Shown one piece after another: positions 1 to 9,984 of a stretch of 44,221 bases of DNA. Numbering within the stretch: position 1 is the first letter of the stretch; each line of letters starts with the position of its first letter. Both the position numbers and the translations under genes were made by a program. The DNA is from Prasinococcaceae sp. CCMP 1430. Its lineage: Eukaryota > Prasinodermophyta > Palmophyllophyceae > Prasinococcales > Prasinococcaceae. The stretch lies in NCBI GenBank assembly GCA_013416795.1, contig RQSC01000019.1:284901-329121 (forward strand), given 5' to 3'. The notes beneath the pieces are model-generated. The model was given only the letters and a program-made list of their open reading frames with translations. It was not told where the DNA came from and ran no database searches.

Positions 1-394
1 CGCGGCCGCGGCCGGCGGCGCGCGGCCGCGAATCCGACGCCCGGAAGATCAAAATCAAATCGTCGGCGGGGGCGCGCGCGCGGCCGCGGCCCGCAGCAGC
101 GGCAATTCCGCCACACCAAAACCGGGAATGGCAGGAAAGAGAAAGAGGGGAAGGCCACCCACGGGAGCCCAGCCAGTCGTACTGCACTTTCCCCCCGCGA
201 ACGATCCCGCTGCGCGCCGCGCCCGCCGCGGCCGCGTCGGCGACGCGCCAGCCTTCCTCTTTCGCCTTTCGCCATTTTCTGTCTGTCGCCTCGCTCCTTC
301 TTCCCTTGCTGGCTGGTTTGCTTGGTGGTGTCCTCGGCCGAAGCGCGCGGCCGCCGCACGTTCCTGGCCATTCAATCAAAATCAATCCAACGGC

Positions 395-427
<33 letters not shown>

Positions 428-454
428 GGCCACCGGCCGCGGCTAGAGCTCGAG
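1..454. other. Left-edge non-coding region
   Basis: No gene can be supported here. The stretch is GC-rich with pyrimidine-rich patches around 240-320, two short AAAATC-containing patches (about 50-57 and 376-384), and a GCCA tetranucleotide repeat at its right end. It is probably distal upstream sequence of the alanine aminotransferase gene, or of a gene outside the window. Open frames in this stretch have compositions that look like GC-rich noise. Confidence 0.5.
397..424. repeat. (GCCA)7 tetranucleotide microsatellite
   Basis: Seven uninterrupted copies of GCCA, flanked on both sides by GGCCGG. A simple-sequence tract upstream of the GTAC cluster, with no coding role visible. Confidence 0.85.
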
Positions 455-460
455 CCATCC

Positions 461-531
461 ACTGTACGGTGTACCATCCGGATGGTACTGTACAGTCTGA
501 GCACCAGGCAAAGACGGTACAGTGTACGTAC
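461..531. promoter_or_regulatory. GTAC-motif cluster with hairpin, upstream of alanine aminotransferase
   Basis: Seven GTAC tetramers lie in 68 bp (starting at 464, 471, 485, 490, 517, 524 and 528). Positions 471-488 are the perfect palindrome GTACCATCCGGATGGTAC. It is flanked by arms ACTGTAC (461-467) and GTACAGT (490-496), so the whole block can form a 36-nt hairpin. GTAC is the core bound by SBP-domain factors such as Chlamydomonas CRR1, which controls copper and hypoxia responses. That this cluster is such a site is inference. It lies about 370 bp upstream of the chosen alanine aminotransferase ATG. Confidence 0.4.
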
Positions 532-903
532 GTTGGGGTTTGAAGCCGAAAGTTGAATCCGAATTAGCCGCTGTTCGCGTTGCAATGGGGGGTGCGCGAG
601 GTGCACCTCGATCAAATGCGAGGGAGGGGTCTTCGTGGAGGCGGGAGGAAGGGAAAAGATCGGCGGCGCGGCGGTGCGCTGCGCACCGGCGGGGGCTTCA
701 GGGGCGGAGGCGGCGGTTGTCGCTTCTGCGTTGGTACGATGGCTGCCCGCGTCAGTGAAGCGGTTCGCAGCGAGCCAGTCCAAGGCGTTGACCGTGTCAT
801 CCGTGACGTCCCCCCACTCCGAGCGCTCCGAGACCCCCCTCGAGGCGCGAGAGGCAGGAGGCGCCCGTGCGTGCCGCACCGGGCGGGTCGCGCTGAGCGC
901 GCC

Positions 904-2624
904 ATGGGCGCAGACGAGGCCACGCCCCACGCCGTGCGCGCGGGGGAGGTCGCCAACGGTTCCAACGGTGACGCGGGCGACGCCCACGCCGCCAAGCGCC
1001 AAAAAGTGAGCGGCTGCGAGGCCGAGGAGAAGGTGCTGTGCCCGTCCAAGGTCAATGCGAACCTGCGCACGATGCAATACGCCATGCGCGGAGAGCTCTA
1101 CCTCAAGGCGCAGGCGATGGAGGAGGCCAACCGCGAGGTGATGTACCTCAACCTTGGCAACCCGCAGGCGCTGGGCCAGAAGCCCTTCACCTTCAACCGG
1201 CAGGTGCTCTCGCTCGCGCTGGGCGGCGATGCCGTGCTCGGCCACGAGCGCGTGGGCGAGCTGTTTCCGCCCGACGTCATCGCACGCGCGAAGGAGCTGC
1301 TTAAGGAGACCGCCGGCGGCAGCGTGGGGTCGTACACGGACAGCCGCGGCATCGGGCTGGTGCGGCGGGACGTCGCCGACTACATCGACGCGCGCGATGG
1401 CACGGCCACGTCGCATCCCGCGTGCACCGAGCAGATCTTCCTCACCGACGGCGCGAGCACGGGCGTCGGGATGATGCTCACGGCCGCCATCCGTGGGCGC
1501 GGCGATGGCATACTGGTGCCCGTGCCGCAGTACCCCCTGTACAGCGCGCTGGTGGAGCTGCACGGTGGCACCTTTCTCGGCTACGAGCTTGACGAGGACG
1601 CAGGGTGGGGCTTCAACCTCGAGTTGCTCGAGGGCGTTGTCGCGAAGGCGCGCGAGAGGGGAGTCACGCCGCGTGCGATGGTTTTCATTAACCCGGGCAA
1701 CCCCACGGGGCAGTGCCTCTCCCATGAAATGCTAGAGCAGCTCATCAGGTTCGCCAAGCGTGAGCATCTCGTGCTCATGGCCGACGAGGTGTACCAGAGC
1801 AACGTGTGGGTCGACACCAAGAAGTTCATATCGACGCGCAAGGTGCTGCTCGGGATGGAGGAGGGCATCAGAGATAGTGCGTGGCGCTCGTTCGCGCGCG
1901 CGCAATGCGCGCGCGCGAGGCGTGCGAGGGCCGCGTGCACGCTCGGTGTGTGTGCTGACGCGTCGCGCGCGTGCCCGCCGCACCGCGCCGCGCTCGCACG
2001 CAACCGCGCGCCCCTGTGACGCGCGCCGCCGCTCTGAAAGGCGTCGAAGTGATCTCGTTTCATACCGTGTCCAAGGGACTGCAGGGGGAGTGCGGCTTGC
2101 GTGGCGGCTACCTGGAGCTGCTCAACTTTCACCCCGACACGATGGCCATGGTGTACAAGATGGCGAGCGTCACGCTGTGCGCCAACGTGCCTGGGCAGCT
2201 TGCGGTCTCGCTCATGGTCAAACCCCCGCAACCGGGCGACGCCTCTTACGAGCTGTACGAGCGCGAATCGACGGAGCTGCGCGAGTCGCTGCGGCGACGC
2301 GCGATGCGCCTCGCTGGCGCCTTCAGGGGGCTCGAGGGTATGACCTGCAACGACGCCGAGGGTGCGCTGTACATCTTCCCGCAGCTCCACCTGCCCCCGA
2401 GGGCTATTGCTGCCGCCAACGGTGCCGGCAGGCAGCCAGACCTGTTCTACTGCCTCGAGCTGCTCGAGGAGACAGGCATGTGTGTTGTTCCCGGCAGCGG
2501 CTTCGGCCAGAAGAACAACACCTACCACATGCGCGCGACGATCCTGCCGCCAGAGGACAGGTTGCAGGAGGTCATCGACAAGTTTGTCAACTTTCATGTC
2601 AAATTCATGGAGCGTTACAGTTGA
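904..2624 (+). CDS. Alanine aminotransferase (PLP-dependent, class I/II)
   Basis: Two exons, 904-1876 and 2041-2624, giving about 518 residues, close to the family's usual length. The intron (1877-2040, 164 bp, phase 1) starts GTGCGT and ends AAAG. Splicing restores the conserved run VISFHTVSKG, whose lysine is the expected PLP Schiff base, followed by GECGLRGGY. Exon 1 carries NPGNPTGQ and MADEVYQSN, the cofactor-binding asparagine, aspartate and tyrosine regions. The enzyme interconverts alanine/2-oxoglutarate and pyruvate/glutamate. The start at 904 was chosen for its GCGCCATGG context and because it sits about 40 residues before the conserved domain. The frame is also open upstream to 580, so an organellar targeting extension cannot be excluded. 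The GTAC cluster upstream may regulate it. No gene is seen in the short convergent spacer after the stop. Confidence 0.9.
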
Positions 2625-2834
2625 CTCGAGGAAGGTAGCCCCGCCGCGCCGTGACCAGGTCGGCCAACCATCGCCAACGACGGCGCGCGCGCGCGACATA
2701 CTTCGTCCGCACACACCAACGCTCAGCCACACTGCCCGCCACGGCAAGTGCCATTGATAATTGCTTTTCTTAATGCTCGCGGGGCGCTTGCACCTGTAGC
2801 ACAATGGGCCCACGTGGGGAGCCCCACGAGCGAG

Positions 2835-3839
2835 CTAATACCTCCAATCTGGTTGGCGCAAGGTAGGCGCATGAACGGATGTGCGTGGGCGGCGACGGCG
2901 CCGCCGCCTCGGTGGCGTCACGGTGTCCTCGTACGACATCCTCATACTATCCTTGCTGTGCGGCGCAAGCCTCTGGACGCGCTCCTCGACCTCCGCCAAC
3001 ACCTGCATCTGCTTGAGCACCGAAGCATCCTTGCGCGACTGCGGGCGCACAATGTCAGACCCGCGGCCCAACGCGCCCACAAGTTCCGACTGTATGCGCG
3101 TGCCAGCAAGGGGCCGCGCACCGCCGCCCGGACGCAGGCTCACCTTCTTCTTCGCGCTGCCCCTCTCCCGTCCGCGCCCGCGCGCGCGCTCGATACTGTC
3201 GACGCCGGTGGGCGACTCGCGCGGGTGCGCGTACGCACCCTGGGCGAGCACGAGCCCCGCCTCGTCGCGCACCTCATTGACCAGCTTGGCAAGCCCCGCA
3301 CGCGCGGCAACAGCGGCGCTGCGCCGCACTTCCTGCACGCGCAAGAGGCCAGACACATCCTCCTCCAGCGGCGGGTCGCAGAACTTGTGCGAGACGCGCG
3401 ACACAGGCGAGCGCGAGCCCACGTGCGCGCCCGTGTACCGGGGTGCCGAGCTGGGTCTCTTTCGCGCACGCGGCGAGCTCCTGGGTGCACTGTGGAACGA
3501 GCCAGGGTCCTCCATGTAAGCCACCACGCCCGCCTTTGGGCGCACCATGTGGTCGCGCAGGCGCCCGCCCCCGAGTGTGCGCGCGTGGTGGACCTGCTCT
3601 GCGGGCGGGCCGGCGATGCCCTCGCCTGAGACGCCCTCCGCAAACAAGGTGCGGCGCAGCTCTTCTGTGGACGACGAGCGCCGCATCGGCGTGTGAGGCA
3701 ACTCGGACACCGGCGAGCCTGGACGCATTGGTGAGCCACCCGCGTGCTGCGGCGATTCCGGCCGCCCCGGTGCACCGTGGCCGTAATCGTTGCCACCCCG
3801 CAGCGGCGGCAAGCTCTGCCGTCGTGCGCCCTCTACGGC

Positions 3840-3879
<40 letters not shown>

Positions 3880-5277
3880 GGCTGCTCCGGCTGCTCCGGC
3901 TGCTCCGGCTGCTCCGGCTGCGTCAGGATGGGCCGCAGCTGTGGTGACTGCGGCGACGGCGGCTCCAGCTGATGCTCAAACAGCAGCCGGCCCGCTGGCA
4001 CCGTCGGCTCAGCGAGCGCGACCTGTGCCTGTGCGTCCTTTCGAGGGCCATCCACTTGTGAATTCGAGCTGGAGCACCTGGCGTGCGCGTCGCGCATCTC
4101 TTTCAGCTCTCCCATGAGCTCGGTGTACATGGCCTCGAGCGACTCGCCAAGCGTTCGATTGCTCTGCTTGAGCTCGCTCAGACACGTACGGAATGGCGAG
4201 GTACCATTGGGGCCGCCAGCCGCGTTGCTGTCGGTGGCAGGACCGGTGCCAGCGAGCACTGGCGAGGTGTTGGCGTCACCCGCGGCTGTGATGACGTTGT
4301 CCGCGCGCACGCGTGCACGCGCGTGCTCCTCCTCCCCCCCCTCGAGCTCAGCCTTGCGCTCACGCGCAAGCTCTCGCTCTCGCTGCCTGGTGAGCCTCTT
4401 GTTGAGACGTTTGTGAAATCGACGCACGCGTTTGGCCTCTGAGCCAGAGGGAATCCCGACACCGCGCCCCTCGTTGGTGTACCAGCGCGCCACGCCAACA
4501 AGCGCCGCCGGTGCCATCGAGTCTGGCGAGTGGGCGGCGGCCCACTGTCGCTGGCGTTCGCGCTGGCGGTGCGCGGTGCTGCCAATGGGCGCGTATGGCG
4601 CCGCGAACTCGACGTCCGGCTCGTCTGACGAGCCATTGTCGGAGGATGCGCTGCCGGAGCCACTAGACGCAGGCGTGTCGTCCAAGTCGGGCTGCGCGCG
4701 CGAGAGGGTGGGGCGGATGCGTGCGGTTGCGGTCCGGGTGGGGGTTGCGGGAGGGAGGCCATCAGTCAGAGGCCGCCGCAGATGGCGCACGACAAGGCAC
4801 ACGTTCCCAATCGCGCCAGCGTGATGCGTGCGTTGCGTAGGGAGGGGCCATGCGCGTCCATGCGTGCCCACGTTTTGGTTTTGCGTGCACACGCAGGGGC
4901 GCGGGCGCGCAGGCGCTGGCACGCACCGGCTCGGGTCCATCGTAGGCGCGCGCTAAGCGACGCGCGACACGTTCGGCGCGCTCGACGACACCGCGCGCCC
5001 CTCCCTTCCGTACGGATGATGTGATCGCTGCCTCGTCGAGCGTCACGTGCCCGCCGATATACCTCTCCGCCTGCTCGACATTCGCGTACATGTCGAGCGC
5101 TGCGTCGAGGGTCGGGTCGATTCGGCGCATGCGCGCACGTGCGCGTGTGTGCAGAGGCGGGCCGGCCGACAGGTACGTCGCCGCTCGCGCGCGTGCGCGC
5201 ATGCGCGCGGCCTCGGCCTTGTGCCCTGCCGAGAAAGATGGCACCGGGTGTGTGCTGCTGCCGCGGCCGCGCGCCAT
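2835..5277 (-). CDS. Unrecognised disordered protein with PEQ/poly-Q tract and coiled coil
   Basis: I do not recognise this protein. A two-exon model joins 5277-4927 to 4691-2835 across a 235-bp intron (GTGCGT...GCAG, phase 0 on both sides, with a pyrimidine-rich stretch before the acceptor). Exon 1 contains a protein-like acidic helical segment (MRRIDPTLDAALDMYANVEQ) and basic stretches. Exon 2 has a charged helical segment rich in R, E and K, then SELKQSNRTLGESLEAMYTE, which looks like a short coiled coil. Five PEQ repeats, twelve or so glutamines, many SP/TP sites and an arginine run near the C-terminus follow. The composition suggests a disordered scaffold or regulatory protein, possibly phosphorylated at SP/TP sites. 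The start is uncertain: 5277 has a purine at -3, but a methionine about 50 codons downstream is also possible. Confidence 0.55.
3841..3920. repeat. CTG trinucleotide tract and CTGCTCCGG minisatellite
   Basis: About twelve CTG units are followed by five copies of the 9-mer CTGCTCCGG. Read on the minus strand these encode PEQ repeats followed by poly-glutamine in the disordered protein. The repeat unit is a multiple of three, so length changes keep the frame. Confidence 0.85.
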
Positions 5278-6129
5278 CGTCCCTCGCCCCGCCCGGCTGG
5301 CCCGCGGCCTTACCCGCGCGGCAGTGCCTGGGCCGCGAGCGCGCGCCCCGCGCTGCAGTGGCGCAGGGGTGGCGCGACCCTCGCTGCGGTCCCCCCCCCA
5401 CCCCCCAGCCCCGGCCTCGGGGAACGCACACAGTTGGCAACTGTTGGGCGCGCAATCGCGCCCGGGCACTTTTGCGCGCTCATCTCCACGATTCCGTGCC
5501 GGGACGCAGCCGCTCTCTCCTTCGCCCCCGCGCGCCTCCGCCGCTTCCGCGGCTGGCGCTCCGCGATTTCGAAACGTCCATCAGATGGCTCTCTCCGCCC
5601 GCCGCTGCGCGCAGCGGCGTCGGCGTGTTCACAACGGCAACGGAACGGAACGGAAGCGGCGTGCGGCGAAAAAAAAAAAAAAAAGGGCGCGGTGGCCGTT
5701 CGATCGAGGGTCCGCGGCTGGGCTCGCGCGCGCCCCGCCCGCCGCGCCGTCGCTGGCCGGCGGGCAGGCCGCGACTGAGCGAAACATTGGCCCGCCGCCG
5801 TCGCGCGCGCTCGCGCCCCCCTGCCCGCCCCAACCAACCATCAGACAGAAAAACAGCGCTCTGCTTGTTTGGTTGGTGGCCTGCTGTTTGTTGGTGCGCG
5901 CGCCGCCGCCGCGCGCGCTCCGCCTCGCGGTGCGGAGATCTCGGTGCGCGCGGATCTGGATCTGTCCCCCCACCGTCCCCGCGGCGAGGGGACGGAGCGA
6001 TGCTGCGGGCCGCGGCGCCATGCGCGGGACCGCGACCGCGGAAACATGCGCAATGTCATGGGCGAAATGGTGCATCTGACGCACGTTGTATCAATGAATA
6101 ACATGTATTTCTCCAAAACACACGGTATT
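5278..6129. other. Divergent intergenic region with A16 tract
   Basis: Region between the disordered protein's 5' end and the GluRS gene. It is GC-rich, with a 16-base A run at 5669-5684, C-rich runs near 5392-5405, and an AT-richer patch at about 6055-6130. No conserved protein segment was seen. It probably holds the promoters of both flanking genes and possibly an unrecognised 5' exon of GluRS. Confidence 0.4.
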
Positions 6130-7821
6130 ATGCCCAATCACCGTCACGTGCGCGTCGCCTGCCGAAATGCGTCCGCGGGAAGTTGCGAGGCGAGGAGGCC
6201 GGGAAAAAGCGGCGAGGGTCTGCGCGCGATCCGCTCGGCGGCCGCAGCAGCGGTCGGCAGCTTCGCCGCCGACGTTGCCGGCGGCGACGCCGTGCGCGTG
6301 CGCTTCGCGCCCTCGCCGACCGGCAACCTGCACGTCGGCGGCGCGCGCACGGCGCTCTTCAACTGGCTGCTCGCCCGCCAGCTCGGCGGCAAGTTCGTGC
6401 TGCGCGTCGAGGACACCGACCAGGCGCGCTCGACCAAGGAGTCGGAGGAGGCCGTGCTGCGCGACCTCAAGTGGCTGGGGCTCGACTGGGACGAGGGGCC
6501 GGACGTGGGCGGCGACTACGGCCCGTACCGCCAGACCGAGCGCGCAGACATCTACAAGGAGTACGTCGACCGCCTCGTGTCCGAGGGCAAGGCCTACCCG
6601 TGCTTCTGCACCGACGAGGAGCTCGAGAAGATGCGCGCCGAGGCCGAGGCCAACAAGCTGCCGCCCATCTACCGTGGGCCGTGGGCGACCGCGTCCAAGG
6701 AGGAGGTGGACGCCAAGCTCGCCGAGGGCGCGCCGTGCACCTACCGCTTCCGCGTCCCCAAGGACGAGACCGTCACTATCAGTGACCTCGTGCGCGGCGA
6801 CGTCAGCTGGTCGACCAACACGCTGGGCGACTTCATCATCCTGCGCTCCAACGGCCTGCCGGTGTACAACTTCTGCGTGGCGGTGGACGACGCCACGATG
6901 GGCATCACGCACGTGCTGCGCGCGGAGGAGCACCTCCCCAACACGCTGCGCCAGGCGCTCATCTACGACGCGCTCGGATTCGCGCAGCCCGTCTTCGGCC
7001 ACGTCAGCCTCATCCTCGCGCCCGACCGCTCAAAGCTCTCGAAGCGCCACGGCGCGACGTCCGTCGGCCAGTTCGCCGAGATGGGCTACCTGCCCGAGGC
7101 CATGGTGAACTTCCTCGCCGCGCTGGGCTGGAACGACGGCACGGAGAAAGAGGTGTACACCGTGCAGGAGCTCATCGAGGGCTTCGGCGTCGACCGCGTC
7201 ACCAAGAGTGCCGCCGTCTTCGACAACGCCAAGCTCAACTGGATGAACGGTGAGCACCTCAAGCTCAAGCCCGACGCGGAGAGGCTCGCCCTCATGGGCG
7301 AGCGCTGGGCGGAGGCGGGGCTGCTCACGGCCGACGCGGCGACGGGACCAGTCGGCGAGGCCTGCGTGCCGCTCGTCGAGAGCGGCATGGAGCTCGTCGC
7401 CGACTGCGTGCCCGAGCTCGCCTCCATCCTCGCGTACCCGCTGGAGGAGACGTGCGCGAGCGACAAGGCCAAGGCCTTCGTGGAGGACGGGCTGGGCGAC
7501 GTCGCGCGGTACGTGGTGGCCGCGCACGAGTCGGGTGAGCTGGGCAAGGCCATCGAGGAGTCCACTATGAAGGCGTGGATCAAGGCCGCGGGCAAGGAGA
7601 TGGACCGCAAGGGAAAGCGGCTCTTCATGCCCCTGCGCATCGTGCTCACCGGCTCGATGCAAGGGCCGGACGTGGCGCAGCAGGTGGCGATGATCGCGCT
7701 GGCAGAGAAGGAGGGTGCGGTTGCGGAGGGCGCGGACTTCAAGGGCGTCGGAGCGCGCATGGAGGCCCTCAAGGCCTGGGCGGAGACCCAGCCTGTCCAC
7801 GAGGCCGTCGCCGCCGCGTGA
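6130..7821 (+). CDS. gltX: Glutamyl-tRNA synthetase, bacterial/organellar type
   Basis: Class I aminoacyl-tRNA synthetase charging tRNA-Glu, likely in plastid and/or mitochondrion. The conserved body starts at about 6295 with VRFAPSPTGNLHVGG (HIGH-class motif) and reads through RVEDTDQARS, the GPYRQTER region and SKLSKRHG (KMSKS-class loop), then the helical anticodon-binding region to the stop. The single exon from 6130 gives 563 residues, near organellar GluRS length. About 55 residues precede the catalytic core and are basic and Ala/Ser-rich, like a transit peptide. An in-frame ATG at 6046 would give a longer presequence. CCAAT (6134-6138) and CACGTG (6145-6150) lie inside the proposed presequence, so the true start may instead be in an unseen upstream exon. 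TGTAA follows the stop at 7869. Confidence 0.9.
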   Translation: MPNHRHVRVACRNASAGSCEARRPGKSGEGLRAIRSAAAAAVGSFAADVAGGDAVRVRFAPSPTGNLHVGGARTALFNWLLARQLGGKFVLRVEDTDQARSTKESEEAVLRDLKWLGLDWDEGPDVGGDYGPYRQTERADIYKEYVDRLVSEGKAYPCFCTDEELEKMRAEAEANKLPPIYRGPWATASKEEVDAKLAEGAPCTYRFRVPKDETVTISDLVRGDVSWSTNTLGDFIILRSNGLPVYNFCVAVDDATMGITHVLRAEEHLPNTLRQALIYDALGFAQPVFGHVSLILAPDRSKLSKRHGATSVGQFAEMGYLPEAMVNFLAALGWNDGTEKEVYTVQELIEGFGVDRVTKSAAVFDNAKLNWMNGEHLKLKPDAERLALMGERWAEAGLLTADAATGPVGEACVPLVESGMELVADCVPELASILAYPLEETCASDKAKAFVEDGLGDVARYVVAAHESGELGKAIEESTMKAWIKAAGKEMDRKGKRLFMPLRIVLTGSMQGPDVAQQVAMIALAEKEGAVAEGADFKGVGARMEALKAWAETQPVHEAVAAA

Positions 7822-7868
7822 GTTTTTTCCCCTCCCCAACCTGCCTGGCGCTTCAGGATACACCCCAT

Positions 7869-7873
7869 TGTAA
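7869..7873 (+). terminator. TGTAA polyadenylation-type signal after GluRS
   Basis: TGTAA lies 48 bases downstream of the GluRS stop. This is the pentamer used as the polyadenylation signal in many green algae. One short motif alone is weak evidence, but two other plus-strand genes here show the same arrangement. Confidence 0.4.
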
Positions 7874-7923
7874 TTACGCTGGCGGCAGATTGATTACGAA
7901 GTACTGCCGCGTCGCGCCCGTCC

Positions 7924-8502
7924 TCAGTCCAGCTCGGGCCCTGCAGGCATGGGCACCTCCTGCGGCTGTGGCTGCGGCTGCGGGGCGGCCTCGCCCGCGC
8001 CCGCGTCAGCACCCGCGTCGGTGACCCCCTCGCCGCGCGCCTCCATCTTGGCGCGCTTGGCGTTGGCGCGCGCCCTCTCCTTGGACATTTTCTGTCTCTG
8101 CCGTTTCTTCTGGTTCTTCTTGAGCCGTGCCTCGTCCTGCTCCTCGCGCTTCGCCTGCGCGGCTGCAAAGTCCGCCCTCGCGACGGCATCGGCCGCCTCT
8201 TGCTCCATCGCCTTGACCCGTGCTTCCTCGAGCCGCCGGTGCTTGTTGTACAGCGCGTGCGCGCCCGAGCCCTGGCCAGCCGTGGAGCCCGTATTGGAGG
8301 CGAAGCGCGTCGCCACCGTGTCGTTGATGTGCTTGAGCTTACGTTCGAGCTCCTCCGGCGTCAGCTGCGTCTTCGCCGCGCCGGGCACCGCCCCCGCGCC
8401 GCCGCTCGCTGCGAGCACCAGCTGCCGGTCGGCGATGCCCGCGCCCGGCGTCGAGCCATGCAGCACGAGCGCGTGCGTCGCGTCATCGCTTCCGCTCGTC
8501 AT
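7924..8502 (-). CDS. PRKRIP1: PRKRIP1-like spliceosome-associated protein (DUF1168)
   Basis: Single exon, 192 residues, matching the family's length of about 180-190. The diagnostic segment is GSTAGQGSGAHALYNKHRRL, corresponding to the G-S-GAGSG-xF-xxYRxxRRRE region of PRKRIP1. It is followed by a long charged helix with lysine- and arginine-rich ends (KKNQKKRQRQKMSKERARAN). In animals PRKRIP1 is a component of catalytic spliceosomes, where a long helix bridges core proteins. A nuclear splicing role is inferred from that family. The start at 8502 was chosen because it gives the expected length and the frame upstream is low-complexity. The C-terminal tail is Ala/Gly- and PQ-rich. It is convergent with GluRS, with 102 bp between stops. 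Confidence 0.75.
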   Translation of the reverse strand: MTSGSDDATHALVLHGSTPGAGIADRQLVLAASGGAGAVPGAAKTQLTPEELERKLKHINDTVATRFASNTGSTAGQGSGAHALYNKHRRLEEARVKAMEQEAADAVARADFAAAQAKREEQDEARLKKNQKKRQRQKMSKERARANAKRAKMEARGEGVTDAGADAGAGEAAPQPQPQPQEVPMPAGPELD

Positions 8503-8960
8503 CGCGGCGCACGCGCGCGCACGCGCCCCGCCCGCCCCGCCGCCTGCTTTTTGATGGCGATTCGCGCCGCGCGAAACAGTTATTACGCCGCCTCGCCCCG
8601 CGCGCCGCGGCGGTGAACAGCCCTCGCCGCCGCCGCCGCACCCGTCGCCCCTCGCTGCGCCGCCTCGCGGGCGCCGTCTGGCACGCGGGTGAGGGCGCGC
8701 GCGCGCACGCGCCCTGCCGCCACTCATACACATACCATTTCTAAATCGCGACAAGATCTTTCGCCGGGAGTCAGAGCGGAAATTCGGACGCATTGGCGGC
8801 CGCGCGCGGCGCAGCGCGGCGCGGCGGAGCAGGCGGAGCGACCCGCGGGTCCACCCCGCCCACACGGCACGACGCGAGCTACCCGGGCACGCGACCCCGC
8901 GGCGTGGCCGCGGGGCTCCAATCTGCCGCCTGCACTTTGCCTCACGCGTCGCGCGCGAAG
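8503..8960. other. Divergent promoter region
   Basis: Non-coding stretch between two divergent starts. It is very GC-rich with one AT-richer patch at about 8723-8765 that may hold core promoter sequence. No TATA box or other motif could be assigned with confidence. Confidence 0.4.
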
Positions 8961-9938
8961 ATGGCCAACATATTTCGAGGACGGCTGCAGCGCACCGAGG
9001 GCGCATACTTCGCCAAAAAGGAGCGCACTGCCGTCGGCGAGGCTGCCGAGAAGCTACGCGAGGCGGCGGGTGCTAATGCTGCGCGCGTGGCGGCTGCCAA
9101 CGCCGCGCGCACGGCCAAGGCACCCACCGTGGACATTCTCCCCGAGGTGATGGGGCATAGCCGCGTCTTCCGCGTGCCGGAAACAGATGCGCCCGACATC
9201 AGGAAGATGCTGGGCCTAGACGCGGGGCCGGGCGACGCGGCTGGCGAAGCAGCACGACACGACAGGCTCAAGGAGGCCGCACGTAAGGGCAAGGAGGAGG
9301 GCCTGGCGTACTACGCGCGCAAGCGCGAGCTCAGCGCCGAACAGCGTGCACTTGCCGAGTACCGAGCAACCGCGCCGCTGCGCGTCGCCGCCAGGGCGTT
9401 TTTCTGGGGCACCGCGCTCGCTATCGGCTCCTTCAGCTGCGCCATCGGCGCGTTCTGCTCGTACTACGGCATCGGCTCCATCGAGCAGATGCAAGCCTGG
9501 ACAGACAACGAATTGAGACCTTGGGCAAGAGCCACCATCAGCGTCCCGCTCGGCGTCGCGCACGTCGTTGACGAGGAAGACGAAGCTTGGGTGGCGGGGC
9601 TGGAGATGGAAGAGGAGGAGAGGGCACGGGCACGGGCGCAGGCGCAGCAGCAGCAACAGCAGCAAGCGCAACAGCAGCAGCAGCATGGGGCGGTTCACAA
9701 CGAGGCGGTTCCGACGCCTCCTGCATGGAGGCCTCACGGCAGCACGGGGGAGAGAGTACAGAGAGTACAGATGCGCAAGTCTGAGACGCTGAACGCCAAG
9801 GCGGCCGAGATCAAGAGCTTCTTCCGCAGTGCGCTCGGGGTCAAGGCGCCCGCGGATGCCGAGCCATCCGAGGACGGTAAGGGCGATGCCGCTGGCAAGC
9901 CTCAGTATAGTGGGAGGATGTTCAGCGCGCGCGAGTGA
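8961..9938 (+). CDS. Small membrane protein, weakly TMEM242-like
   Basis: Single exon, 325 residues. The start at 8961 follows CGCGAAG and begins MANIFRGRLQR; upstream in-frame sequence is low-complexity. The N-terminal third is Ala-rich and helical. Around residues 135-170 there are one or two membrane helices (ARAFFWGTALAIGSFSCAIG, then AFCSYYGIGS). A segment IEQMQAWTDNELRPWARATI follows. The pattern R-A-x-x-W-G-[ST], hydrophobic stretch, then G-[IV]-x-S-[IM] resembles the C-terminal half of TMEM242, a mitochondrial inner-membrane assembly factor, but the match is short. The C-terminal third is glutamine-rich and disordered, longer than in animal TMEM242. The alternative is an unrelated single-pass protein. 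TGTAA lies 35 bases after the stop. Confidence 0.55.
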   Translation: MANIFRGRLQRTEGAYFAKKERTAVGEAAEKLREAAGANAARVAAANAARTAKAPTVDILPEVMGHSRVFRVPETDAPDIRKMLGLDAGPGDAAGEAARHDRLKEAARKGKEEGLAYYARKRELSAEQRALAEYRATAPLRVAARAFFWGTALAIGSFSCAIGAFCSYYGIGSIEQMQAWTDNELRPWARATISVPLGVAHVVDEEDEAWVAGLEMEEEERARARAQAQQQQQQQAQQQQQHGAVHNEAVPTPPAWRPHGSTGERVQRVQMRKSETLNAKAAEIKSFFRSALGVKAPADAEPSEDGKGDAAGKPQYSGRMFSARE

Positions 9939-9972
9939 TTCGGGCCATGTGGTCAACAGGAGCGGTGTTGTC

Positions 9973-9977
9973 TGTAA
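9973..9977 (+). terminator. TGTAA polyadenylation-type signal
   Basis: TGTAA lies 35 bases downstream of the small membrane protein's stop, inside the 46-bp convergent gap with ADAT1. The two transcripts' 3' ends therefore probably overlap. Confidence 0.35.
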
Positions 9978-9984
9978 TGTCTGA

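Noticed and set aside
382-1725. Long minus-strand open frame opposite alanine aminotransferase
   Set aside because: It mirrors the codons of the real gene; the composition (Arg/Ala/His) is typical of an antisense shadow in GC-rich DNA.
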